DNA of 64,000 nucleotides from Bacteroidales bacterium (lineage in GTDB: Bacteria > Bacteroidota > Bacteroidia > Bacteroidales > P3): assembly GCA_017633985.1 (NCBI GenBank), contig JAGBOF010000003.1, forward strand, positions 1 to 64,000. Direction: 5' to 3'. Shown here piece after piece: positions 36,350-45,540 of this stretch; the first letter of the stretch is position 1, and each line of letters begins with the position of its first letter. The position numbers were made by a program, and so were the translations under genes. The notes below the pieces were generated by a model. It was not told the DNA's origin. It searched no databases and saw nothing but the letters and a program-made list of their open reading frames with translations.

Positions 36350-37558
36350 ATGAAAAGAATATTTATAGCAATTATATTGACGGTATTTATATTCACGGCA
36401 CTAAAAGCCCAAGACGTTTCAATATATGAAACCAATACGGGAGCCTTATCACTGAATATACCCACCCAAGTGTTCTTTAAAAACAACGAATACAAAAGAA
36501 AAATCGCTTACGGGTATACTCTGGGAGGTTTCCGCATGATTCCTAATGTGGAATACCAGCCTTTGAAGAATCTTACGATAAGTGCAGGCATCAATGTGTT
36601 GAGATATTGGGGTGCCGATAAGTACGGGCAGTATAATTTCGTAAATGTTCCTTATTATTCGGATACTAATACGCAGAATCAATTACATAAGAAACCTTAT
36701 TTCAGAATTAATTGGCAGATAAACAAGAGACTCAACCTTGTAATGGGCAATCTTTGCACTGACAGCTTTCATTATTTACCTGTACCGCTATATAACAGGG
36801 AGCTTGCATATTCTTCGGACGGTGAAGAAGGTTTACAATTGATTTATCAGGGAAAATATTGGCGTAATGACGCATGGCTGAACTGGCAAAACTTCAATTT
36901 TTACAACGATGTGGACAGGGAAAGTTTTGATTTGGGGACAAGCGGTGCTCTGTACTTAATCCGCAACAATCATTACACTTTTCAAACCGATTATTCCTTT
37001 ATTTGGCATCATAACGGCGGAGAATTAGACACTATTTCTACACTTGATTTGGATCATTGGGCAAACGGACATGCCGCAATCACATTATCCGCCGTCCAAA
37101 GCAAACATATTCCTTTTGAAATCGCATTCTCTTTGAATTACTTGTTCTCCAAAGACATGAAAAACGATACATGGGCGTTTAAATCAGGACATGCATGGTT
37201 CCCTACGTTATCATGCAGCAACGATACATGGAATGCAACCATCGGATACTATGACAGCAAAGACATGATGACGTTTTACGGCACTAACTTCTTTTCAAAT
37301 CTTGCCCAAAGGGATAATAACATCACTTATCCGCATAACCGAATGCTTTATGCTTCGTTGGATTACGACATTTCAATAGGACGTGATTATAAAGTATCAC
37401 ATACAAATTATAAATTGACTGTTGTAGGAGAATTCTTCTACAAATTTGATACTGACAACTCAATAGAAAAAGAAGATAATTCGCTTTCTTTCGGTCTTGG
37501 ATTGATATTTTCCGCCAAACCGAAGTTTCAATTATATAAATTCCGAAATCTTAATTAG
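36350..37558 (+). CDS. Putative outer-membrane beta-barrel protein, unknown function
   Basis: 402 residues. ATG 36350 is chosen because it opens a signal peptide (MKRIFIAIILTVFIFTALKA) and lies after the mutA terminator. The mature protein alternates short amphipathic, aromatic-rich strands (FRMIPNVEYQPLKNLTISAGINV, YTFQTDYSFIWHH) with polar turns and ends in a strand-like segment, as expected of an outer-membrane barrel. I do not recognise a specific family. The FISUMP gene follows after 24 bp, so the two are probably co-expressed. Confidence 0.65.
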   Translation: MKRIFIAIILTVFIFTALKAQDVSIYETNTGALSLNIPTQVFFKNNEYKRKIAYGYTLGGFRMIPNVEYQPLKNLTISAGINVLRYWGADKYGQYNFVNVPYYSDTNTQNQLHKKPYFRINWQINKRLNLVMGNLCTDSFHYLPVPLYNRELAYSSDGEEGLQLIYQGKYWRNDAWLNWQNFNFYNDVDRESFDLGTSGALYLIRNNHYTFQTDYSFIWHHNGGELDTISTLDLDHWANGHAAITLSAVQSKHIPFEIAFSLNYLFSKDMKNDTWAFKSGHAWFPTLSCSNDTWNATIGYYDSKDMMTFYGTNFFSNLAQRDNNITYPHNRMLYASLDYDISIGRDYKVSHTNYKLTVVGEFFYKFDTDNSIEKEDNSLSFGLGLIFSAKPKFQLYKFRNLN

Positions 37559-37582
37559 CAAATCAGAAAAAATAACAAGCAA

Positions 37583-38320
37583 ATGAAAAAATATATCTTT
37601 ACCGCTATGCTTTTATTCAGCATCAGCATATTTGCCCAAAATTACGATGCAGGATTTTCAAAGCCCATCATAACCGAAAACGGCAATTTCACATATTATG
37701 AACTCGCACCTATACAAACAAGCGAAGGTGTATTGATATTTTTGGACAGAAACCTTGGGGCATTAAGCAATGACGTGACTTCGTCCGACAGTTGGGGTGA
37801 TTTGTATCAGTGGGGCCGACAAACGGACGGTCACGAGAAACGTCTGTCGGATACGACCAACACTATTTCGCCTAATTTCACACAAACAAACAACGAATTC
37901 ATAGTTGATTCCGCACGTGCCAATGATTGGATTGCTTATCCTAAAGATGATTTATGGAGTGACAGGAATGAAACCAATAATCCGTGTCCGTGCGGCTACA
38001 GATTGCCTACAGAAAAGGAATGGAGGGCTGTTTTGGATCTGGGATACGAAATAAAACCCACGGGAACCGGCGCTTACTACATATCGATAAGCAAAGGGCT
38101 ATTGGATTTACCCTGTGCGGGATTACGAAATGCGTTTACCGGCAATTTTCAGTACCAAGGAATGAGAGGATACTACTGGGCAGGGGATGTCAGCAGCCAA
38201 GGTATGTCACCGGCAATTGATTTTAACAAATCGGAAATAACAACCAATGTGACAATATACGGTTTCAGAGCATTCGGAAGAAGTGTCAGATGTATGCGCT
38301 CGCTTTCCGATAAAAAATAA
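37583..38320 (+). CDS. Secreted FISUMP-domain protein
   Basis: 245 residues with a signal peptide (KYIFTAMLLFSISIFAQN). The body matches the FISUMP (Fibrobacter succinogenes major paralogous domain) pattern: FLDRNLGALSND, WGDLYQWGRQTDGHE, CPCGYRLPTEKEWRAVLDLG, the AGLRNAF...RGYYWAGD segment and the terminal VRCMRS. The family is a C-type-lectin/FGE-like fold on surface proteins, of unknown ligand. It lies in a likely two-gene operon with the barrel protein. Confidence 0.85.
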   Translation: MKKYIFTAMLLFSISIFAQNYDAGFSKPIITENGNFTYYELAPIQTSEGVLIFLDRNLGALSNDVTSSDSWGDLYQWGRQTDGHEKRLSDTTNTISPNFTQTNNEFIVDSARANDWIAYPKDDLWSDRNETNNPCPCGYRLPTEKEWRAVLDLGYEIKPTGTGAYYISISKGLLDLPCAGLRNAFTGNFQYQGMRGYYWAGDVSSQGMSPAIDFNKSEITTNVTIYGFRAFGRSVRCMRSLSDKK

Positions 38321-38444
38321 AATCTTATCGGAAAAACAAGGCTGTTTTTTAAGATATTCAGGCAGTTTTTCAGGCAAATTTTACGGCATCTGTATGATAC
38401 TGAATATCAACACAAACGAATATTACTACGTAACGCAAAAATAA

Positions 38445-38520
38445 AACGGCGTTTTAAGAAATTAATCAGGCGTTTCAGTAAAATAATAAGGCGTTTTAAT
38501 TTGCTGAAACGCCGTCTTAT
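38445..38520. repeat. CGCCGT palindrome cluster, copy 3
   Basis: GGCGTTTCAG (38469-38478) and CTGAAACGCC (38504-38513) are inverted, inside a larger CGGCGTTTTAA...GCCGTCTTA array with AATCAGGCGTTT. It occupies the gap between the FISUMP and GH92 genes (38321-38617), where nothing else but a promoter is seen. Confidence 0.65.
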
Positions 38521-38586
38521 TTTTACAAGACAAAAAACAATGATTTTTTATTACAAAAAAATCTTGGCTGCTTTGCAAAAAGTTCG

Positions 38587-38594
38587 TACATTTG
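38587..38594 (+). promoter_or_regulatory. -7 promoter box TACATTTG of the GH92 gene
   Basis: TACATTTGC lies 23 bp before ATG 38618, with a partial -33 (TTGG, 38564-38567) 19 nt upstream. It also lies downstream of the alternative ATG at 38501, ruling that start out. Confidence 0.6.
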
Positions 38595-38617
38595 CAAAAA
38601 ATAAAATACTCAATACA

Positions 38618-41494
38618 ATGAAAAAAACGCTTATTTACATCTTATCGGCATTCGCATTAATAAATGTCAATGCCCAAAAGTCACAACTGGTCAATACCTT
38701 GGTAGGAACAGACGAACACGGGCATACTTATCCCGGCGTTGTGGCACCTTTCGGCATGGTACAATTGTCTCCTGATACCCGTTTGAGCGGTTGGGACGGT
38801 TGCAGCGGTTATCATTATTCTGATAACAAGATTTACGGATTTTCCCACACGCATTTAAGCGGTACGGGATGCGAAGATTTGGGTGATTTCCTATTCACTC
38901 CTACCGTTCACAGCAAAGATTGGCAGGATGTAAGACTGGATTTCAAACATTCTGACGAACAGGCATACGCAGGGTATTATAAAGTAAAGGGCTTTAATAA
39001 AGCAAACATTATTACGGAACTTGCGGCAACAGACAGGCACGGTTACCAACTTTACACATATCCTAAAAACGATACGATGGCTGTTGTGATAAATATGAAG
39101 CACAGATATTACACCATTGATTGGAATGTGGAAGTAAAAGACAAAAGAACGGTTTGCGGATACAGAGCATCAAAAGCTTGGAGCGGATACCGCCCTATTT
39201 ATTTCGCAGCAACATTCAACAAAGATATCACGGATTCTTATTTAGATAAGAAAACAGGTACGCTTTACTTGTATTTCGGACAGACGAATAAGGTCGGAAA
39301 CACTTTGGAAGTCAAAACCTCAATATCTTCTGTAGATAAAGAAGGAGCATTAAAGAATCTGAATTCGCAAAGTGCTTCTTCATTTGCACAAGCAAAGAAA
39401 CAATCCGTTGCATTATGGGACAAAGCTTTGTCGGTTATAGATATAGAAGGCGGAACAAAAGAGCAACAAAGAACATTCTACACATCGCTTTACCATTGTA
39501 TGATTGCACCTAATTTGTATTCCGATGTAGACGGACGTTACCGTGCAATGATTAACAACAACCGCGATTATAACAAGACAATAGAAGACGGCAGACCGTT
39601 TGATCAAATAGCTACCGCTAACGGATACAACCGCTATACCGTATTTTCTCTTTGGGATACCTACAGAGCGTTGAATCCGTTGTTAAGTTTGATAAGACCT
39701 GATTTGTGTTTGGATTTTGAGAAAACATTCCTTGACTATTACAAACAGACAAGCGAATTGCCTATGTGGGAATTGCACGCTTGGGAGACTTATTGCATGA
39801 TAGGTATTCACGGAGTAAGTGTTTTGGCAGAATGGATCAATAAAGGCATTGAAGTAGACAATAATTTGGCTTTGGAAGCAATGGTTTCAACGGCTAATAT
39901 GAATAAAATAGGTCTTCCTTACTTCAACCGCGACGGTTATATCACTGCCGAAAGGGAACACGAAGGCGTTGCAAAGACCGTTGAATTCTGTTACAATATG
40001 TATTGCATTGCACAGACTGCGAAAATGCTGGGCAAAGAAGACATTTACAGGGAATACATACAGAAAGCACAATACTACAAAAACCTTTTCAACCCTCAAA
40101 ACAAGTTTATACAACCGAAAGAAAACGGAAGATTTCTTCCTAATTTCGATCCTAAACAGATTGATATCAACTATACGGAAGGTAACGGATGGCATTACAC
40201 GTTTTATGTTCCTCAAGACATTAACACATTGGTTAAGTTAATGGGAGGCAACAGCGGTTTTGAGAACAAACTTGACGAATGCTTTAACTCAACAGAGAAA
40301 ACTACGGGCAGGGAACAACAAGACGTTACAGGACTTATCGGTCAATATGCACACGGTAACGAACCTTCGCATCACACTGCATACTTATATAATTATATAG
40401 GTAAACCTTATAAAACCCAGAAGTTGGTTCGCCAAATCCTTACTACTTTATATTCCGATAAACCTGACGGAGTATGCGGTAATGACGACTGCGGACAGAT
40501 GGCAGCGTGGTATGTCATGTCCGCTATGGGTATATATGCCGTTTCTCCTGTATCAGGAGAATATGCTATCGGCTCTCCGTTGTTTGATAAGGTGACAATA
40601 AATCTTCAAAACGGCAAGAAATTCGTTATCAACTCCAAACAAGGCAAAAACACTCCGTATGTAAAATCCATAAAATTGAATAATAAAGAATATACAAAGA
40701 GTTATATCTCCCATAAGGACATTGCTAACGGCGGTACGATGACATTTACTATGAGTGACCAACCTGATTACAACTTTGCAAGTAAACCTGAAGACTGCCC
40801 GAAGGCTCAAATAACCGACAACTTGATTAATCCTGTTCCTTATCTTGAATATGAAGGTACGGGTAACTTTGTCGGCAAACAGGATATTAAGATTAACTAC
40901 CTTGATGAGGATTTAAAACTTTACAAATCCGAGAACATAACTTTGGAAGGCACTCAAGAAGTCAATGTATCCAATATTCACAACGGCAAAATAAGCAAAA
41001 ATGTAAGTGCTTCGTTTTATAAGATTCCTGAAGGCAGAAATATTCAGATGCTTTCTTCTTATTCCCCGCAATATACCGCAGGCGGTGACTTTGCTTTGAT
41101 TGACCAAAAGATGGGAACGGATAATTGGCGTCTTGGATGTTGGCAAGGCTATTGGGGCAACGATGTTGAAGCCGTTGTTGATTTGGGGAAGCAAACCAAA
41201 CTGACTTACTGCGGCGGACATTTCGTACAAGACGAACGTGCTTGGATATTTATGCCGCTAAGAGTGGAATATTACGTAAGCGATGACGGCAAAAACTTCA
41301 CTTTGTTCGAGACTGTAGAGAATACGGTAAGCCCACAACAGACGGGAATCATAACCAAAACGTTCGAAGTCAGCAAACCGATTAATGCAAGATACGTAAA
41401 AATGAAAGCAATCAACAGGAAAACCAATCCTAAAGGTCATATATCCGAAGGAGAAAAGTCCTGGCTGTTCATTGACGAGATAATAATGAAATAA
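38618..41494 (+). CDS. Glycoside hydrolase family 92 alpha-mannosidase with C-terminal F5/8-type domain
   Basis: 958 residues from ATG 38618 (signal peptide MKKTLIYILSAFALINVNAQ). The GH92 N-terminal beta-sandwich opens with VNTLVGTDEHGHTYPGVVAPFGMVQ-like sequence. The catalytic (alpha/alpha)6 domain contains GNEPSHHTAYLYNY, which holds the proposed acid Glu, and the hallmark GNDDCGQMAAWYVMSAMG. Residues about 830-958 form a discoidin/F5-8-type carbohydrate-binding domain. GH92 enzymes are Ca2+-dependent exo-alpha-mannosidases (1,2; 1,3; or 1,6) acting on N-glycans or fungal mannan, in the periplasm or on the cell surface. It stands alone, without SusC/SusD neighbours. Confidence 0.93.
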   Translation: MKKTLIYILSAFALINVNAQKSQLVNTLVGTDEHGHTYPGVVAPFGMVQLSPDTRLSGWDGCSGYHYSDNKIYGFSHTHLSGTGCEDLGDFLFTPTVHSKDWQDVRLDFKHSDEQAYAGYYKVKGFNKANIITELAATDRHGYQLYTYPKNDTMAVVINMKHRYYTIDWNVEVKDKRTVCGYRASKAWSGYRPIYFAATFNKDITDSYLDKKTGTLYLYFGQTNKVGNTLEVKTSISSVDKEGALKNLNSQSASSFAQAKKQSVALWDKALSVIDIEGGTKEQQRTFYTSLYHCMIAPNLYSDVDGRYRAMINNNRDYNKTIEDGRPFDQIATANGYNRYTVFSLWDTYRALNPLLSLIRPDLCLDFEKTFLDYYKQTSELPMWELHAWETYCMIGIHGVSVLAEWINKGIEVDNNLALEAMVSTANMNKIGLPYFNRDGYITAEREHEGVAKTVEFCYNMYCIAQTAKMLGKEDIYREYIQKAQYYKNLFNPQNKFIQPKENGRFLPNFDPKQIDINYTEGNGWHYTFYVPQDINTLVKLMGGNSGFENKLDECFNSTEKTTGREQQDVTGLIGQYAHGNEPSHHTAYLYNYIGKPYKTQKLVRQILTTLYSDKPDGVCGNDDCGQMAAWYVMSAMGIYAVSPVSGEYAIGSPLFDKVTINLQNGKKFVINSKQGKNTPYVKSIKLNNKEYTKSYISHKDIANGGTMTFTMSDQPDYNFASKPEDCPKAQITDNLINPVPYLEYEGTGNFVGKQDIKINYLDEDLKLYKSENITLEGTQEVNVSNIHNGKISKNVSASFYKIPEGRNIQMLSSYSPQYTAGGDFALIDQKMGTDNWRLGCWQGYWGNDVEAVVDLGKQTKLTYCGGHFVQDERAWIFMPLRVEYYVSDDGKNFTLFETVENTVSPQQTGIITKTFEVSKPINARYVKMKAINRKTNPKGHISEGEKSWLFIDEIIMK

Positions 41495-41553
41495 ATTTTT
41501 GCCTTACGTAATTTTCTTGCGAAGATAAATTACGTCGGCATTATTTAAAGGAA

Positions 41554-41591
41554 ATAAGGTACGGTTTTAATAATTTTTTACCGTACCTTAT
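41554..41591 (+). terminator. Hairpin after the GH92 gene
   Basis: A perfect 12-bp stem (ATAAGGTACGGT / ACCGTACCTTAT). A second 9-bp stem (ACGTAATTT / AAATTACGT, 41506-41535) lies just before it. The T run is weak. The remaining gap to 41815 holds only palindrome copy 4. Confidence 0.6.
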
Positions 41592-41662
41592 CTTTATTAT
41601 GTACTGTCTTGGTAAGAAAATTCGGCATGATTTTTAACCGCTCTTTCATACCGATTTATTAA

Positions 41663-41740
41663 AACGTCGTTTCAGTAAATTAATCAGGCGTTTTAGTAAA
41701 ATAACACGCCGTTTTATTTTGCTGAAACGGCGTGTTATTT
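41663..41740. repeat. CGCCGT palindrome cluster, copy 4
   Basis: A perfect 16-bp stem (AAATAACACGCCGTTT at 41699-41714, complement at 41725-41740) with a 10-nt loop, preceded by AACGTCGTTTCAGTAAATTAA and CAGGCGTTTT words. It lies between the GH92 gene and the end of the amino-sugar operon. Confidence 0.7.
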
Positions 41741-41815
41741 TTGTAAAACTTCTAATTGACTTAATTTATCTGTAAATCACTGTATCTTAATATCTTTTCA
41801 GAATATTAGACACCG

Positions 41816-43810
41816 CTATAAATATCTGTACTGGACAAATGCTTCCATTGCTTCATAACATGGAAATCCCAACGCATGGTAAAGGTTTGCAGTTGCACGG
41901 TTACGGTCTTCCGCCCTCTGCCAAAACAACCTTTCGTCATTGCCTAAAAACGGTGCCGATTCCATTTGGGATTGGTGTTTAAGGATTGATTTTCTTTTTG
42001 CCAACAATTCTTCAGGTGACATAGGGACGCACATTTCTATATTCTCTATTTCCCATTCCGCCCACGCACCGCGGTACATCCAAACACGGCAATCTTTCAA
42101 CCAATCGTTATTCTCCTGTTTTTTTAATTCGTTTAACGCAGCAAAAACAACATCCGTACATTTTTTATGCGTACCGTGAGGATCTGCCAAATCACCTGCA
42201 ACATATATTTGGTGAGGTTTTAACTCCTTTATCAAGTCCATAACAATAAAAACATCCTTTTCACTTATAGGAAGCTTCTCTATTTTTCCGCTTTCATAGA
42301 AAGGAAGGTCCAAAAAATGCACTTTGCTTAAAGGAATCTTATTAAACGAACAGGCAGTTCTCGCCTCTCCCCTACGGATTAACCCTTTAATTGTCAGAAT
42401 ATCCTTCGTATCTAACTCACCTGCCTTTTTGTTGAGAATAAACTGCTTTATCTCCTTGTATTTGGTTGTTATGGTCTTGTCGGCAGAATCTTCAAACAAC
42501 TGATTGAAGCCATTGATAAAATGTAAGAATCTCATAACTTCCTCATCCCCCACTGCTATATTGCCGCTTGTCTGATAAGCAATATGAACATCGTGATTCT
42601 GTTTTACAAGACGTTGAATCGTTCCGCCCATTGATATAACGTCATCATCAGGATGCGGTGAAAACACTAAAACACGCTTCGGATAAGGCTTTTCACGCTC
42701 CGGGCGGTATTCATCATCGGCATTGGGTTTGCCTCCCGGCCATCCCGTTATCGTACGTTGTAAATCATTAAATACTTTTATGTTTGCAGAATACGCAGAT
42801 CCGTACAAAGCCAAAAGTTCCGACAATCCGTTTTCGTTATAATCCTTGTTAGTAAGTTTAAGTATAGGCTTATTGACCTGTTTGCACAACCAAACCAACG
42901 CACTTCTTACAAGCTTGTCCGTCCATACGCAGGAAGTTACCAACCACGGTGTAATAATTCTTGAAAGTTTGCTTGCCGCAGGTAAATCCACCACAACATG
43001 GGCATCATTATGTGTCTGCAAGTAAGAAGCAGGTATAACATCGGTAACTTTTCCCTCAACAGTCTGACGTATCATTTCCGCCTTTTCCTCACCCCATGCG
43101 GTAAGAAATATTTTCTTACTGTTAAGTATGGTACTTATTCCCATAGTTACCGCACAAGGCGGCACAGGTTCGGAAGTATGAAAGCTCATTGACATTTCCT
43201 CCCTCACAAGTGCGTCAAGCAACATCAACCGTGTGGAAGACGAACGCGTAGATCCGGGTTCGTTAGTCGCAATATTACCGCTTCGCCCGATACCTAACAG
43301 CATTATGTCTATACCGCCGAAAGTTGCAATTCTCTGCTCGTAAAGATTGCAATAAGAATGAACGTTCTCCTGTTTAACGGTACCGTCGGGAGTAAAAATA
43401 TTTTGAGGATTAATATCAACATGGTTTAAGAATCTTTCCTTAAGCTGTGATATGGAGCTGTGATTATCAACATCCTTTAACGGGAAGTATTCGTATGCAT
43501 TAAACACGACAACATTAGAAAAACTTATTTTATCTTCAGTGTAACGGCGTATAAGTTCCGTATAAACGGGAGTAAGCGACGTTCCTGTACCCAGACCCAA
43601 TACGCAATATTTTCCCTGTGATTGTTTAAACAACACTTCCTTTACAACGGCGTCTGCGATAGAAATAACAGCTTGTTCCGTATTAGGGAAAATATCCGTA
43701 GGTATCTTCTCAGCACGTGTAATCTCCGAATGTTCTACTGCTGAAGTCGGGTTATAAAATTTTTGCGGTATATCCACCAATGCTATCTGTGAGGAAAGAT
43801 TCAAATCCAT
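41816..43810 (-). CDS. NagB-like / LmbE (PIG-L) deacetylase fusion, deaminase domain degenerate
   Basis: 664 residues. ATG 43810 is chosen, 4 bp after the nagB stop; 43828 would overlap nagB. The N-terminal ~280 residues match glucosamine-6-phosphate deaminase but have lost key catalytic residues: the MDEY loop of NagB reads NAYEY, and [11 protein letters not shown] reads GRSGNIATNEP, so Asp72, Asp141 and His143 (E. coli numbering) are replaced and only the Glu is kept. The C-terminal ~270 residues are a LmbE/PIG-L zinc deacetylase with FSPHPDDDVISMGG and DPHGTHKK. This fusion is known in Bacteroidota (from memory). It probably deacetylates an N-acetylhexosamine derivative, with the first domain in a binding or regulatory role. 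Confidence 0.85.
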   Translation of the reverse strand: MDLNLSSQIALVDIPQKFYNPTSAVEHSEITRAEKIPTDIFPNTEQAVISIADAVVKEVLFKQSQGKYCVLGLGTGTSLTPVYTELIRRYTEDKISFSNVVVFNAYEYFPLKDVDNHSSISQLKERFLNHVDINPQNIFTPDGTVKQENVHSYCNLYEQRIATFGGIDIMLLGIGRSGNIATNEPGSTRSSSTRLMLLDALVREEMSMSFHTSEPVPPCAVTMGISTILNSKKIFLTAWGEEKAEMIRQTVEGKVTDVIPASYLQTHNDAHVVVDLPAASKLSRIITPWLVTSCVWTDKLVRSALVWLCKQVNKPILKLTNKDYNENGLSELLALYGSAYSANIKVFNDLQRTITGWPGGKPNADDEYRPEREKPYPKRVLVFSPHPDDDVISMGGTIQRLVKQNHDVHIAYQTSGNIAVGDEEVMRFLHFINGFNQLFEDSADKTITTKYKEIKQFILNKKAGELDTKDILTIKGLIRRGEARTACSFNKIPLSKVHFLDLPFYESGKIEKLPISEKDVFIVMDLIKELKPHQIYVAGDLADPHGTHKKCTDVVFAALNELKKQENNDWLKDCRVWMYRGAWAEWEIENIEMCVPMSPEELLAKRKSILKHQSQMESAPFLGNDERLFWQRAEDRNRATANLYHALGFPCYEAMEAFVQYRYL

Positions 43811-43814
43811 TATT

Positions 43815-44603
43815 CTACTTCCTTTCAATATCTTTAAAATACTTATAAGTCGAAACTTTCAGTTCATCCGTTGCTTGTTCATCGCAAACAATGATGCCTT
43901 TAGGGTGCAGTTGCAAAGCGCTTATAGTCCACATTTGCGTAACAGGGCCTTCAATTGCCGCCTGCAAAGCACGTGTTTTGTTATGACCGTTTACAAGTAT
44001 CATAACTTCCTTTGCATCCATAACCGTAGCAACACCCACCGTTAAAGCCTGTTTAGGAACTTTGTTTATATCATTGTCAAAGAACCTGCTGTTTGCATGA
44101 ATGGTATCGGTAGTCAATGTTTTTATCCTCGTACGGGAATTTAAAGACGAGCAAGGTTCATTAAATGCGATATGACCGTCAGGTCCTATGCCTCCGATAA
44201 ACAAATCAACACCGCCGAATTTCGCAATCTCTTTTTCATAATCCGCACACTCTTTTTGCAAATCCTTTGCATTGCCGTTAAGTATATGAACATTCTCCTG
44301 CGGACAATCAATATGGGAAAAGAAATTGTTAAACATAAACGAATGGTAACTCTCTGGATGATTGACATCCAAATCTACGTATTCGTCCATATTAAAGGTT
44401 ACCACATTCTTGAAACTTACCCTTTTATCCTTATAAGCCTTCACTAAATTGCCATACATTCCCAAAGGAGACGAACCCGTAGGCAATCCCAAAACAAAAT
44501 ACGGATGCTGCTCTGTCGGAATAAATGAATTAATCTTTTCAATCACATATTCCGCAGCCCATGATGACATTGCATCGTAATCTTTTTCTATAATAACTCT
44601 CAT
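43815..44603 (-). CDS. nagB: Glucosamine-6-phosphate deaminase
   Basis: 262 residues, full-length NagB: glucosamine-6-phosphate to fructose-6-phosphate and ammonia. Catalytic motifs are intact: FNMDEYVDL (Asp72), [13 protein letters not shown] (Asp141, His143, Glu148) and [11 protein letters not shown] for phosphate binding. It lies upstream of the NagB-LmbE fusion and 18 bp after the Sel1 gene, so the three may form one minus-strand operon feeding amino sugars to glycolysis. Confidence 0.95.
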   Translation of the reverse strand: MRVIIEKDYDAMSSWAAEYVIEKINSFIPTEQHPYFVLGLPTGSSPLGMYGNLVKAYKDKRVSFKNVVTFNMDEYVDLDVNHPESYHSFMFNNFFSHIDCPQENVHILNGNAKDLQKECADYEKEIAKFGGVDLFIGGIGPDGHIAFNEPCSSLNSRTRIKTLTTDTIHANSRFFDNDINKVPKQALTVGVATVMDAKEVMILVNGHNKTRALQAAIEGPVTQMWTISALQLHPKGIIVCDEQATDELKVSTYKYFKDIERK

Positions 44604-44621
44604 TTTCGTGTATATTTTTTA

Positions 44622-45413
44622 TTATTCCCCCGTATTATCGTGTTTAGTAGTGGGAGTCTCGGTCTGTTTATCAGCGGCAGCGCTACGCTGCGCATTCTTA
44701 ATATCCTCTTTAATCAAATTAATCAAAGTAACTGCAGGCGTATAGTTTTGTGAAGCCGATTTATTCAAATAAAACAATGCCTTTTCCGTATTTTTCTCCA
44801 CCGCATTGCCGTAATAATAACATTTACCTGTCTTATACAACGCTTCCTTATCATCCTCACGTGCCGCCATGAAATAATACTTGAAAGCCGACTGGTTGTT
44901 CTTCTCTATACCCTCACCTGTTTCGTACATTTTGGCAAGAAGTAACATTGCAGTCACATTTCCGTTATTGGCACTGCGGGCAAACCATTCCGCAGCCTGC
45001 ACTTTATCCGTCTTATATCCGTCTGTTCCCGAAAAATATCTCTGTCCCAACGCCAGCTGTGCCTTATCATCGTTTTTATCCGCTGCCTGTTGCAATGTAT
45101 CTTCTTCTGATGTTGTCTCGGTCAATGTTTGTGAAGCAATATTGTTTTCGGAGTTCAAGTCCAACAAACCAAAAGGATTGTACAAAACCGTATACACACA
45201 TATGCCCACCAAAACAAGCCCCAAAATTATGCTCAACCAAATTACGGCTGCTTTTTTCTTCTTATTGGCTGCAGTCAATGCTTCTATTTCACGTCTGTTG
45301 TTCTCTATTATCTGTCTGTATGCAGCAATTTCGTTTTGCTTTACCTCTTCGCTGGCTGCACTTTCTCTATTTACAATGTCTTTCAGTGTTTCAGTTTTAT
45401 TCAAATCACCCAT
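44622..45413 (-). CDS. Membrane-anchored Sel1-repeat protein
   Basis: 263 residues. A cytoplasmic coiled-coil-like N-terminus (NEIAAYRQIIENNRREIEAL) is followed by one transmembrane helix (AVIWLSIILGLVLVGICVYT, about residues 55-75) and then Sel1 repeats (AQLALGQRYFSG, AAEWFARSANNGNVTAML, ALYKTGKCYYYGNAVEKNTEKA). Sel1 proteins are scaffolds in signalling or envelope complexes; the partner is unknown. Promoter TATCTTTG lies at 45440. The gene is upstream of nagB on the same strand, which may be coincidental. Confidence 0.8.
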   Translation of the reverse strand: MGDLNKTETLKDIVNRESAASEEVKQNEIAAYRQIIENNRREIEALTAANKKKKAAVIWLSIILGLVLVGICVYTVLYNPFGLLDLNSENNIASQTLTETTSEEDTLQQAADKNDDKAQLALGQRYFSGTDGYKTDKVQAAEWFARSANNGNVTAMLLLAKMYETGEGIEKNNQSAFKYYFMAAREDDKEALYKTGKCYYYGNAVEKNTEKALFYLNKSASQNYTPAVTLINLIKEDIKNAQRSAAADKQTETPTTKHDNTGE

Positions 45414-45439
45414 CGTTACTTTAAAATCATTTCAGATTG

Positions 45440-45447
45440 CAAAGATA
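45440..45447 (-). promoter_or_regulatory. -7 promoter box TATCTTTG of the Sel1-nagB unit
   Basis: Exact TATCTTTGC on the minus strand, 26 bp before ATG 45413. Confidence 0.6.
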
Positions 45448-45463
45448 ACACATTCTTTGAAAA

Positions 45464-45540
45464 TAAAACGCCGTTTTAATAAAATAATACCGCATTTTAT
45501 TTTACTGAAACGCCGTATTATTTTTGCAGGAAGGCGTTAT
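45464..45540. repeat. CGCCGT palindrome cluster, copy 5
   Basis: AATAATACCGC (45483-45493) is nearly inverted to GCCGTATTATT (45512-45522), within words AAACGCCGTTTTAAT and ACTGAAACGCCG. It lies just past the LuxC-like gene stop and may act as its terminator. Confidence 0.6.

Noticed and set aside
38501-38617. N-terminal extension of the GH92 enzyme
   Set aside because: It starts in palindrome copy 3, upstream of the promoter box at 38587; ATG 38618 gives a clean signal peptide.
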